This document shows positions 1-30,844 of a stretch of DNA of 64,000 nucleotides, piece after piece. The notes beneath the pieces were generated by a model. It saw only the letters and a list, made by a program, of their open reading frames with translations. It was not told where the DNA came from and did no database searches. Source of the DNA: Hydra vulgaris. Lineage: Eukaryota > Cnidaria > Hydrozoa > Anthoathecata > Hydridae. Where the stretch lies: the NCBI RefSeq assembly GCF_038396675.1, contig NC_088927.1:35982501-36046500 (forward strand), given 5' to 3'. The translations under genes and the position numbers were made by a program. How positions within the stretch are numbered: position 1 is the first letter of the stretch; each line of letters begins with the position of its first letter.

Positions 1-150
1 ATAGCCTGACTTGCAAGGGAGTGCTGCTACATCAACTGACAAATAGCCTGACTCGCAAGGGAGTGCTGCTACATTGACTGACAAATAGCCTGACCCGCAA
101 GGGAGTGTTGCTACATCGACTGAGGGTTTGGTTGGGGCAGGCAGTCTATC
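1..150. repeat. 42-bp tandem repeat, three units plus terminal tail
   Basis: The block starting ATAGCCTGAC recurs at 1, 43 and 85 with few changes, a period of 42 bp. The last unit runs into GACTGAGGGTTTGG and a G-rich tail. The same unit and tail recur inside the first intron of the G-alpha gene near 20660-20760. The array may continue left of the window. Confidence 0.85.
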
Positions 151-241
151 ATTATTAAAAAAAAAAAATTCCGGTCTTGCATTTTAATTTTTACTTTTTG
201 TCAACAAAATATGGAAAAAACTTTCGGAAAACATCTAAGGG

Positions 242-417
<176 letters not shown>

Positions 418-595
418 GTGTGTGCGAGCACGAAAAGGCTTGTCTTTTTGCGCTCCACACAAGCCAGCAAAAAGTTTGGCGAGCGCATAAAAAAGCGCTA
501 AATTTGGCGAGCGCAAAAAAAAAGTGATAAACACTAAAAGTTGGCCATCATGCCAGCATTTTTCTGTGGGTTAAATTTCAAACGGAGATGACTAA

Positions 596-631
<36 letters not shown>

Positions 632-635
<4 letters not shown>

Positions 636-1557
636 GCCTTGTTACGAGATTTCGCTGCGTAGCGAAAACGCGTAACGTATTTCTAAGTAACTCAACTCAT
701 CAAATATATTTTGCATCGTTAGAAGTTATATTGTATCACTCGCGTCTTTTCAAGTACTGCATTGTAATTAAAGTTATTTTATTAACGCGTTAAAAATCAT
801 ACAAACAGTTTGTTTTTTTCTCACTATAACAAAAGTTACAAATAAAATCTAAGTTCTTATTTAAAAAATCATTTTTATTATTTCTTTCAAATATGAACTA
901 AATTTTATTTTGAAAAAAATATTTTTTTCATGAAACGTAAAATAATGTTTGTTTATTTTCTTATGATTTTACAGTTAATAAATTTTTTCTTATTTAATAT
1001 GTGAACTCATTTTAATGTTTTTAAACAAGAAAGAGTTTTTTTTTGTTGTTTATCAGTTACCGATAACATATTCGTGATCATAATTTATTTTCATAAATTA
1101 AACGAACGTCATTAAAACTTTACGTTATTGAATTAACAATAAACAAAATATCTTATTAATAAAACATTTACATCAAAATAAATTGTACTTTTTTAAACTA
1201 TTATGACTAAAAATAAATTTTATATTTAAAAGAAATTTATATATTTAATTCCTTAAGATAAAACTTAAACACTTAATTTTTTTTAACTAATTTTTAACAA
1301 CAACAAAAAAATTATTTAACAAACTGTTTCTTTAACAAAAAATCTATTAGTTTACAATTGCGGTTAAATGCTTTTACTTACGAATTTATTTCTTCTGAAT
1401 AAACGTCACGTTAACGACAATCAAAAGATAATTTCAATATAACAATCAAAAATAATTAAAAGATATAAGTTTTTGCGTAGCGCAAAACTGCTGAACGCGA
1501 AGGCAAATCGTCTTTTCGCAAGCAAAATGCGAGCTGCGTAACGCTTCTTAACAAGGC

Positions 1558-1561
<4 letters not shown>
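632..1561. mobile_element. Non-autonomous TIR element (MITE-like) inserted in (TA)n
   Basis: The left end TCAGGCCTTGTTA is the exact reverse complement of the right end TAACAAGGCCTGA. The 930-bp body is A+T-rich and has no coding capacity. Both ends carry sub-terminal hairpins built on TTCGC/GCGAA-type motifs (for example around 648-666 and 1468-1486). It sits between a 33-bp TA array (599-631) and a 91-bp TA array, so any target duplication cannot be separated from the microsatellite. One end of a second copy lies at 13303. The superfamily is not assigned. Confidence 0.8.

Positions 1562-1652
<91 letters not shown>
1562..1652. repeat. (TA)n microsatellite
   Basis: Pure TA dinucleotides directly abutting the right end of the MITE-like element. 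Confidence 0.97.
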
Positions 1653-1655
<3 letters not shown>

Positions 1656-1923
1656 AGTATTTAATAAATAGTAAATGCATAAATTTAAATAAATAAAGTA
1701 TTATAATTTTTTTCTTCAGCCCCGGCTATCAATCCCTGCCATATCTTGTAATTTTGCTGGGGCCGAGTGGGTAAAAAGTCCTATTTTTAGCTGGGGCTGG
1801 GACCCCTGTCACTTACTAGGCATACAGACAATAGTGAAAGTATGTTTGCACAGACAATGATACAAGTATTTAAAAAACTGCAGACTTTTGGTATAAGTAT
1901 TTTAAACAACTACAGATACATAC

Positions 1924-19693
<17,770 letters not shown>

Positions 19694-20082
19694 TTTGAAA
19701 ATGATGTATCTCTTATTAACGCATGCGTAGTTGTGTGTTATTATTTTATCTAATTGTTTCGACGCCTACTTATATTTTGCAGACTATGGAATGATTTTTT
19801 TTCACAAATTAATGAATGTTCAATGTTTTACATAAAAACAAAAATTAAGGACAAGTTTTTGCATAGTTTGCCAACAATATTATAATTTTTTTAGTAATTT
19901 TGTGTTGATTTTAAAAATTTGAACACGTTACTAAGAAATCTTTCTATATCTGGTTTATTGTTAATATTAAACTAAAGTAATGAGATAACTGTTGGAAGAC
20001 GACAATACGCAGCCTGTAAATTGTTCAAAACAAATCGCTTTCCAAGTCTTCAGTGCGAGAGTGGTCCAGCAAAATCAACATC
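19694..20082. promoter_or_regulatory. Divergent intergenic region between GGA and G-alpha 12/13
   Basis: 389 bp separate the two start codons. A perfect palindrome ACGCATGCGT at 19719-19728 resembles the core of NRF1-type sites (GCGCATGCGC). A pyrimidine tract ending TTTTGCAG near 19783 could be a 5'UTR or trans-splice acceptor for the G-alpha transcript. Promoter function is inferred from position only. Confidence 0.5.
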
Positions 20083-23193
<3,111 letters not shown>

Positions 23194-23390
23194 GTATTTG
23201 AGACTTCTTTATAATTTGCCTATTACTGGCTCTAGTCATAGACACCTGCTCTTAGAACTTTTTTGCTTTTGTATTATGCCATTTGCATAAACAAATTCTA
23301 ATGATAATGTATTAGGAAAAAAATTTCCTGATGTATATGCATTTTTCAGTATGCCTAAAATCATATATGGTTTAAAGTAATGTGTAAATA

Positions 23391-23396
23391 AATAAA
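23391..23396 (+). terminator. Candidate polyadenylation signal of G-alpha 12/13
   Basis: AATAAA about 200 bp after the stop codon, overlapping a second AATAAA-like start (AATAAATAAAG). It is the first strong hexamer on this strand after the stop. Confidence 0.5.
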
Positions 23397-24678
23397 GAAA
23401 TATCTACTAACACTGACTCTAGTGTTCTCGAAGGAATAAAGACATTGTGGTGAATTGTGGTTGAGTTAACAATGCTTTTTACACAACTAAAGTTCCTAAC
23501 TTGTTTGATCTTGTTGATATTTTAAAAAAAATATTCATTTAGGGTTTTAGTTCACTATAAGTTTCATAAATGAATACAAGGGAAATAAGTTTTATTCATA
23601 GAGGAAAGTGGGAAAATTAACTGAAGTTATTTTGAAATTAGCTCATATATTCTGTAGTATTTTATTTTTTTAAAAATAAAAATATAAAAAATTATTTGAA
23701 ATATCATATTCAAATCAGTGAAAGCAATTTTTTAAGTAATGAAGTAGTTGTAATTTTTATATATACCTATCAATTTTATTCTGACGTCTTTATTATATGA
23801 TTATGTTTTTATTTTTATTATTGTTATTCATATATTTTATTATATTTTCGTTATAAGAATTTTTCAATCCTTTTTTTTTTAGCTTGAACATATGTTATTG
23901 CAAATAACTTTAAGGTTTTTTTTTTTTTTTTAATAAAATGAATGAATAGCTTTTTTCGTTTTTTTAATTTGCTTTGTTTGAGGCTTTCCCCATTAGTTCA
24001 TCTTTTTATATGTTGAAACAATGAGTTTGCAGCAAATGTTTACTTGTTTATTATCCTTGTTAAAGTTTTCCGTATGCGTCTGCTTTAGGTTGGCGCTTTT
24101 ATTTTTATAAAATATATTCTGACAATAAATACAATAATTGGACACTAAAAGTGGCACGGTACTCAGAAAGAAAAATATAATTTTTTATTCAAAATATGTT
24201 AAGAGATGAGTTTTTTGTGCGTTTTAGATATAAATTTGTTTGACCTTAAAGCATGTTTCTTTTGTTAATTTTTATTAAATAAACGAAAAGTGTAATGTAA
24301 ATATGAGTTTTTTGACAGGAAGAAAAAAAAACTGTTCCATTAATAATTAACAGATTCAAGAAAATATTTACTATCTTAACAATTGCGTAAAAACTCGCTA
24401 ATTCCTTAATTGAATATTTATATATAATACATTCATAAACTTAACGAAGCAAAGTTCTGAACTTGCAGTTTTCAACAGGTATACTGAAAAAGTATTAAAT
24501 TGCGCTAGCAAATCGTTTTTCTTTCTTAATACGACATTTAATTTGTTTTCTACAGTTTCATAAGCCCTTTAAATTATCTAATTCAGTGAAAATTAATTTG
24601 AATCTCTGATTATTGCCAATTCAAATAATACTTTTTATTATTTGGACGTACTGTTTGGCCGAATAACTTTAAAGTGTA
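23397..24678. other. Intergenic sequence, no gene seen
   Basis: A+T-rich with homopolymer T runs. No reading frame or terminal repeat was recognised. Confidence 0.6.
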
Positions 24679-24686
24679 GCTATTAG

Positions 24687-25078
24687 CAGTGGCGTAGGAA
24701 GGTTTTTAAACGTTTGAAATAACCAACTCTATAACAAAAAGAATATTCCAAAATTTTTACATTCATATGTATGACAAAGATTCTTCACAAAAAAAAATTA
24801 CTCTGATAGGATGGGAACAAGAAACCCTAAAATCTTAGTTCCCTGCCCCAAACGTGAGAGCAACAAGTACAAAAAATATTTCATCAACTTGTTGCTCTCA
24901 CGTTTAGGGCAAAGGTAGGCTAAGATTTTAGAGTTTCTTGTTCCCATTCTCCTGTCGCAGTAATTTTTTTTTTGTGAAGTATCTTTTTGTCATACATATG
25001 AACGTAAAAAAGTTTGGAATATACTTTTTGTTTAAAAGTTAGTTATTTCAAACATTTATAAACTGTCCTACGCCACTA
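24687..25078. mobile_element. Foldback hAT-type MITE
   Basis: A 392-bp long inverted repeat. The left end CAGTGGCGTAGGAAGG and the reverse complement of the right end, TAGTGGCGTAGGACAG, are hAT-style. Arms of roughly 170-190 bp pair almost along their length, for example AACGTGAGAGCAACAAGT against ACTTGTTGCTCTCACGTT around a short loop near 24875. The flanks GCTATTAG (24679-24686) and ACTATTAG (25079-25086) are an 8-bp target duplication with one mismatch. There is no coding capacity. Confidence 0.88.
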
Positions 25079-25086
25079 ACTATTAG

Positions 25087-25959
25087 ATAACAATGGAAAA
25101 AAAACGTGATTTTATTGTGGCAATGTATAATACTCTTGTCACTGTGTCATAAATTGACCCTCAAGTTGTATTTTATCCAAATTAAAAAAATATACCATCA
25201 ATAGATATTCACAAGAAGTTAAAACTTAAATATTTTTAAAATCCAGGGGTGCATTTTGAGACAGAGGGGGTTAAAAAACCCTGTTAATAATAAGAGGGCT
25301 GAAGGGCTTTGACGCTCAACTTGCTAAATTTTTTATATAAAATATAAATCTAGCATAAAACATACAAACGTATTTAAATTTTTTGTTTACCCTTCCTCAA
25401 TCTTTCCTAGAAAAAAAACGATCCTTGCAATATACCAAGATTCACATTTTATGATACTTTGTAAGACTTTTTCGAATACTAATGATAACAATGATAACTT
25501 GATGCATCAAAATATACTTTATTTTCATAATATCTTTATGCTAAATTTATATATCTTTTATCTTTATTTAATATTTTATCGTTTTTTTCAGATATTGACT
25601 TTTGCAAACCCAAATCCGGCCTCTCGGTGATTTGCAGGCAGAAGATAAATTTTATAGAAAATTCCATAAAGCTAAATACTTTGACAGATCTTTATTTAAT
25701 TAAGTTACAACATGGAATTTATGAAGTTAATTGATATTGTCTTCAATATACTATCTTCGCCTTGATGAGAAGTCTGAAACTGACTTTTGCAAGCTTTCTC
25801 CATGGTCTTTGTGACTTATATTTCTTTAGTATCTTGCCCAGTTAGTTTAAACTTGAAGTGAATTGCTTCTCCAGTTTGTTATGCAAATCTGTTTAGACCA
25901 CATTGATTTTTCTTCACAGAAAGGAACAATGTGGGCTAACATGATGTGGACCTTCCGTG
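25087..25959. other. No gene recognised
   Basis: A+T-rich, without convincing reading frames. A G-rich patch lies near 25245-25310. Confidence 0.55.
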
Positions 25960-26638
25960 TTATGGGTAAGGTCTATAGTCTTTTGAAAATTCTATTCGGT
26001 AATAAAATGAGTCTTTTAATCTAGCAATAGAGTGCTTGACATTTGAACTAAGGATATCACAGAAGCAGTCATCCACAACACACTTTAAATCTTTGAAACA
26101 TTTAAAAGTAGGTACTAGCTGTAGACAATCATTTAGGAATGCCACCTCTAGATCTTGAAGGTTATTCAATATCTAGTTACAGTTCACTCCATCAAACCCT
26201 TCTCCATGATAGCCATGTCTGAGAATGTATTTTCCAGACAGCCACTGATTAAAGTTTGGCCAGAGAGTAAAAACTATGTTGCCGAGAACATTATTAAAAC
26301 CCATAAATATATGTAACGATGATGGAGGAATACAGCTGTGCTGTTTCCTTTTTTTCTCCTGCTGCTTGAAACTCCAAAAGATGAAGATTAAGGCTTCCAA
26401 ACGTTCTCAGAGTTCCTGCATTTATAGTCTTTTCACTTTCACAATATAAACATGCATAGATGCCACCATTGCCAGATAAGCCCATAATCATGCTAGCCAA
26501 CTTTAAATCCCATGCAATATGAAAACACAGGCTATCTAGCTGGATAATACCTAAAATGTGTTTTATATTCTGAAATGTTTCAGGAGTATCTTCAGCAATA
26601 GCAATAAACTGTATACGTTGCACACCAGACTCTATATA

Positions 26639-27697
26639 CAGTGCTGGCCAAAAAGATCCGACCACGTATTGTTTATCTATGTATACGCCAGCGCTGCAGG
26701 AAGATCCAGCGGCAGACCGAGATGTACCACATCAAAAACTGACGCTATGATCCGCTCTGCAGCCACGAAGGCCCCACTGGCATCATCCTCACAAATTCTC
26801 AATGAACTGCCTCCTGGTGTGAATGTGAGCTCTCGCACCGTTTGGCGACGTCTTGTGGACGATTTCAGTCTTCGATTCTATTGCGCTGGATTAAAACCAC
26901 GACCTCGATCTCAGAAAAATATTCGTGACCGCCTCCAACTTTGTAAAGCACATAAAAATTGGACCGTGGCGATGTGGCGATGTGTCATGTTCGTAGACGA
27001 ATCGCAAGTGAAACAACTTGCTACGCATAAAGTGAATGTTCGACGGCCACCAAACACACGCTACAATGCCCGTTATGTTGCTCCAGCGGTAAAACATTGC
27101 CCTGCAATTATGATTTGTGGAGCAATTACTGCCAGAGGTCGAGCGGGAATCCATCTCACGCCGCCAGGTGAAACTATCAAAGCTGTTAATTATTTGCAAA
27201 TAAGAAAGGAAAATGTTCCTATTTGGCTCAAAACTCCTAATTGTGACATCTTTATGCATGACGGCGCGCCATGTCATCAAGAAAAGATCGTCAAGACATG
27301 GTTTCAAGAGAATGGCTCGTCACCAGATTTAAACCCGATTGAAAATTGCTAAGTAAAATTGAAAGCAGAAGTGGCTAAAACAAACTCGACTTCGGCACAA
27401 CTTTGAAGGAGGCTATACTGGAGGCGTGATCCCAAAAAATAACGCCTGGTTACTGTGACTCTCTTGTTGCCTCTATGCCTCGAAGAATAGAAGCTGTCCT
27501 CAAAGCCGGAGGAAGACATTCGAGGTACTAGAAACTCTTTTCTGGTGTGAACTACTTGTTGGTTTCTTCGAAAGTGTGTCATTGACTTATGTGAATGTTG
27601 TTTGTTGCGTTTAATTCAATCATATTATCATTAAACTGAAGTGGCATTACGTTTCTGTCTAAAAACCTTAGTGGTTGGATCTTTTTGGTCAGCACTG
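26639..27697 (+). mobile_element. Tc1-like element with TA target duplication
   Basis: The left end CAGTGCTGGCCAAAAAGATC is the near-exact inverse of the right end, whose reverse complement is CAGTGCTGACCAAAAAGATC; the match extends to about 27 bp. TA flanks both sides (26637-26638 and 27698-27699). At 1.06 kb it is shorter than intact Tc1 elements and is internally deleted. Confidence 0.92.
26660..27420 (+). pseudogene. Tc1-like transposase, truncated
   Basis: The frame reads RPRCTTSKTDAMIRSAATK and NVSSRTVWRRLVDDF (second helix-turn-helix), then the DDE domain: MFVDESQ, CDIFMHDGAPCH and SSPDLNPIEN, so all three acidic residues are present. About 40-50 N-terminal residues (first helix-turn-helix) are missing, and roughly ten residues are lost between FQENG and SSPDLNP. 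A TAA replaces the codon after IENC, beyond which VKLKAEVAK continues in frame. Not functional. Confidence 0.88.
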
Positions 27698-27884
27698 TAC
27701 TCGTCTGATCCACGACGTCTACTTCTGTTTTTTATATTATTACTGTTAACATCAACTTCATCTACATCAAAGATGTTAAAAATTGTAAATCAACTTCATC
27801 TACATCAATTGAAACTCGTACAAAGGCAATATAAGGATTCAACGCTTTCATACTTATAATGTTCATAATATTCTTTGGCAATTT

Positions 27885-28062
27885 ATATATACAAAAATAT
27901 TTATGTATACAAAAATATTTATATATATAAAAATATTTATATATACAAAAATATTTATATATATAAAAATATTTATATATACAAAAATACTTATATATAT
28001 ATTCTTTGGCAATTTATATATACAAAAATGTTTATATATACAAAAATATTTATATATACATC
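27885..28062. repeat. Minisatellite, about 20-bp ATATATACAAAAATATTT units
   Basis: Seven or more units alternating ATATACAAAAATATTTAT and ATATATAAAAATATTTAT, with a TTCTTTGGCAATTTA block repeated at about 27872 and 28003. Reading frames here (IYKN repeats) are artefacts. Confidence 0.85.
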
Positions 28063-28567
28063 TGAAGAATCTTTTACAAAAAACAGGTTTCTATCAACCT
28101 TTTTATCCCTAACTTCAAATTTCATGGACCGAAAACTGTAATAATTTTTTACAGTTAATTCAAAATCTGACAGTAACTTTGTCACTTCTGACTGAACAAC
28201 TCTCTTTCCAGTGGCCTTGTTAAGAGTAGAAATCAGTTTTCTAATTCCTCTGTTTGAAAGATGAAGATTTATTCGAAGTTGCTTGAATGTTTCAAAAGAG
28301 ATTTGTTGGATTTGATCTCTGTCTTCTTTTTTCTCAGGACAGCCAACTCTTATTACCAGAGGCTTTCCGCAGGTGGCTAAATAAAATAGATCACCTAAAT
28401 TTACTTGTTCCATGTTTATTTTTTCCTACATTAGTGAAGAAGCCGCCTGCTCTGCACTGTGCATACCTTGTTCTAATGCCAATAAGGTAAGGTTTTTTAC
28501 AGCAGTTGATTTGTAGCATTTGTACTCTAAGCTACGACCTAAATATATATTGTTAATGATAATTTGA

Positions 28568-28861
28568 CTATACCAATATATTCAAAAATCTTCTGTATAT
28601 ATTACCTAATATTGACAGACATTTAGAGCAGATCTTTAATATTGACAGACATTTAGAGCAGATCTTTAATATTGACAGACATTTAGAGCAGATCTTTAAT
28701 ATTGACAGACATTTAGAGCAGATCTTTAATATTGACAGACATTTAGAGCAGATCTTTAATATGTTTTCTGAAGAGGTAGAAAAGCTCTCATCAATTGTAA
28801 TAATGTCAGACTTGCGCTTTTTGGAAATCCGATCTATATAATAATTATTCAGAATAAACAT
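28568..28861 (-). CDS. Hypothetical 97-residue frame with Cys-x2-Cys decapeptide repeats
   Basis: ATG at 28861 begins MFILNNYYIDRISKKRKSD, continues IITIDESFSTSSENI and then enters five LKICSKCLSI units before ending NIYRRFLNILV. It lies upstream of, and on the same strand as, the repeat-family pseudogene ending at 28413, and may be its decayed N-terminal region. The repeated Cys-x2-Cys comes from a perfect minisatellite, so selection on the protein is not shown. Function unknown. Confidence 0.25.
   Translation of the reverse strand: MFILNNYYIDRISKKRKSDIITIDESFSTSSENILKICSKCLSILKICSKCLSILKICSKCLSILKICSKCLSILKICSKCLSILGNIYRRFLNILV
28611..28760. repeat. 30-bp minisatellite, five perfect copies
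   Basis: ATTGACAGAC followed by ATTTAGAGCA and GATCTTTAAT repeats identically at 28611, 28641, 28671, 28701 and 28731. The 30-bp period keeps frame, so the minus strand (28861-28568) encodes a decapeptide LKICSKCLSI repeated five times within a 97-codon open frame. Confidence 0.97.
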
Positions 28862-29139
28862 TTGGTTATTTTATGATAGAATTGACATTTGAACATGTTT
28901 ATATTTTAGCAGATATTTTAAAATTATACTAAACAGATGTAATTAAATTATTTTTTAAGCACTAAAAGATTATTAGATAAAGTTTAAAATCAGTAGATAA
29001 ATTTAAATATAGCATAAAATAAATTATTAAAAAATTCAATGCCCTCACATTTAAGGTGGAGGTGGCAGAGGAGGCAAACATTTCTTGCAAAACTGCAAAA
29101 CCTTTGTTTTGGAGTTTTGCCAGAAAGTGTCATAGGAGT

Positions 29140-29620
29140 CGTCCATTAATTACGTCACGTAATTTTGGACATTTATTGACCCTATTCCTAGCCCACTCAC
29201 ACCCCCACCCTCCTCCTTGTAACGCATCATAACATTTTATTGACTTCCCCCAATATTACGCAACAATTTTTAACCCTCCCCCCCCCCATCCTTGAAAATT
29301 TTTTTATAGGATTTTAAATATGATAACTGCTATAAATTTCTTAGCTTCTTTGAGTTTTTTACCCCAATAGTTCCGTGCAAAATTGTATAAATTAACATCA
29401 TTATCCTAAACATCATAGTAATTTTAAATACCTATTTTTCCGAAATAAACATGCAAAAATATTATTTTATAAATATAATTTTTCCTCTATTAGTCATGAT
29501 AAAGGGTCGTCCATAAAGTACGTACGCCAAAAATTTCGAAAAATTGATCCCCTCCCCCTGTTGCCATGCGTACTTTTTAGTCCCCTCCCCCTTTGAAAAG
29601 TACGTACGCTTTTGAAGTAC
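29140..29620. mobile_element. Fragments of two MITE families sharing a GTCGTCCAT end
   Basis: GTCGTCCATTAATTACGTCA at about 29139 and GGTCGTCCATAAAGTACGTA at about 29505 begin two related stretches with C-rich interiors (29210-29285 and 29547-29600). A related inverted motif, GTGCGTACGTACTTTT, is at about 30811. These look like ends of DNA-transposon MITEs. Precise boundaries and superfamily are not determined. Confidence 0.5.
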
Positions 29621-30839
29621 CCCCCTTCTCTTTTCTATTTATGACAACAGTCTTACTAAGGGTAACAAGTTTAAAAGCTAAAGTTTTAAAGTATTTAAAC
29701 TTTAAATATTTTTGAAATTGTTATGTAAATAGTATTTTTTATAATTTTTTAAACTTTATTTTGTAAAAAATGTTTTATAATAAAAATAACACGTCTACTG
29801 TATAAACAGTCCTGATCAATTTCACAGGAACTGTCTTAATGTGACGTATTTCTTAAAGTGTGTTTGATCGCTTAGGTATCAGTCTTAAATAAGTTCCAGA
29901 TTGCGATAAACAATAACCCAGTTTTAGAAGGCTTTTATTTAAGTCATCAAGTGTTTTACATGAACGTAACTCTCCAGTAACGTTCATGTAAGACACTTGA
30001 TGACTTAAATAATCTCCAGCTTTCTCAAACTTCTTAGTTCATTATATTTATCAAAAAAATTACCCTAGATAAGATGATGCAATTTTGTTACGTGACATTT
30101 TTTATACTAAAGAAATAATAACTATGTTCTCATACACGAAGAATTTTCGTGTTAATGCAAAATTGAGCACAAATGTGTTTTCCTCGCGGTAATTGTTCTC
30201 CTACTTTAATTGCAATAAAACAACATAGGTAGAGGGTATGTATAAAACTGTAACATTATGAAAATTTGAAAGAAAATTTCCAGACTGGAGAAAATTGCTT
30301 TGACTATAGCACGCAAATCGTTTTGAATATCGCAAGAAAATCCAAAAGTTGTGCATTATCATTACAACTTTCCCTATTCCTAAATAACTAATAAACGTAA
30401 CCAAGCATGTCAGGTGTTACATTTATAAAACGCTTTAAACAATCACTATGAGGTGCCAAATAAACGTGCCTGCCCGTTTATTTGGAACTAAAAACCAACA
30501 ATATTTTTACGAAGCCCATTAAAACTTATTACGTTTTTATTGTTAAATTTAAACTTCTTTTATTAATCTTTTAGTTCCTTTAGTAAAAATAACTTTAAAG
30601 TTTCCAAAAAAAATGTAATTAGATCTTTTTTAAGGGCAAGTATACTTCCTTCCCTCCCCAACTGTCATTTCATAGTGACGGTCATGGTTTTATTATTAAA
30701 AAAAAGTTATTTATTATTATATTAAAAAACATAGTTATAGTTAAGTATTTGTGAGTGGTGATAAGTTTTAAAAACAAGCATTAACTAAGAAGAGTTACTT
30801 TTTTTAATTAGTGCGTACGTACTTTTATATTCAACTCCT
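29621..30839. other. No gene; one foldback
   Basis: A+T-rich. Contains the hairpin at 29936-30012 and the inverted motif near 30811. A minus-strand frame at 30201-30404 has no recognisable motif. Confidence 0.5.
29936..30012. repeat. Imperfect palindrome, arms about 33 bp
   Basis: TTATTTAAGTCATCAAGTGT ... GTTACGTTCATGTAA-type arms pair around a short AACTCTCCAGT loop. Confidence 0.85.
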
Positions 30840-30844
30840 TCCCC

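Larger units (their letters stand above)
25960..28413 (-). pseudogene. Repeat-family protein of unknown class, decayed and split by a Tc1 copy
   Basis: Read on the minus strand, the N-terminal part (28413-28050) has MEQVNLGDLFYLATCGKPLV then STLNKATGKRVVQSEVTKLL. After a decayed stretch and the Tc1 insertion, the C-terminal part (26665-25960) has VQRIQFIAIAEDTPETFQNI, then DLKLASMIMGLSGNGGIYAC followed by LYCES, PPSSLHIFMGFNN and ILRHGYHGEGFDGVNC. I recognise this order (DLK - GL.G..G - C.YC - P..LH...G - RHGYHG..FDG) from abundant uncharacterised cnidarian proteins that behave like repeat-encoded products, but I cannot name its superfamily. Several stops and frameshifts are present. Confidence 0.55.

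Noticed and set aside
20053-20082. Upstream GTG start giving ten extra residues on G-alpha
   Set aside because: The ATG at 20083 gives the usual short N-terminus with the Cys pair, and GTG starts are not expected in animal genes.
28611-28760. CRISPR-like array
   Set aside because: The 30-bp units are contiguous with no spacers, so this is a minisatellite.
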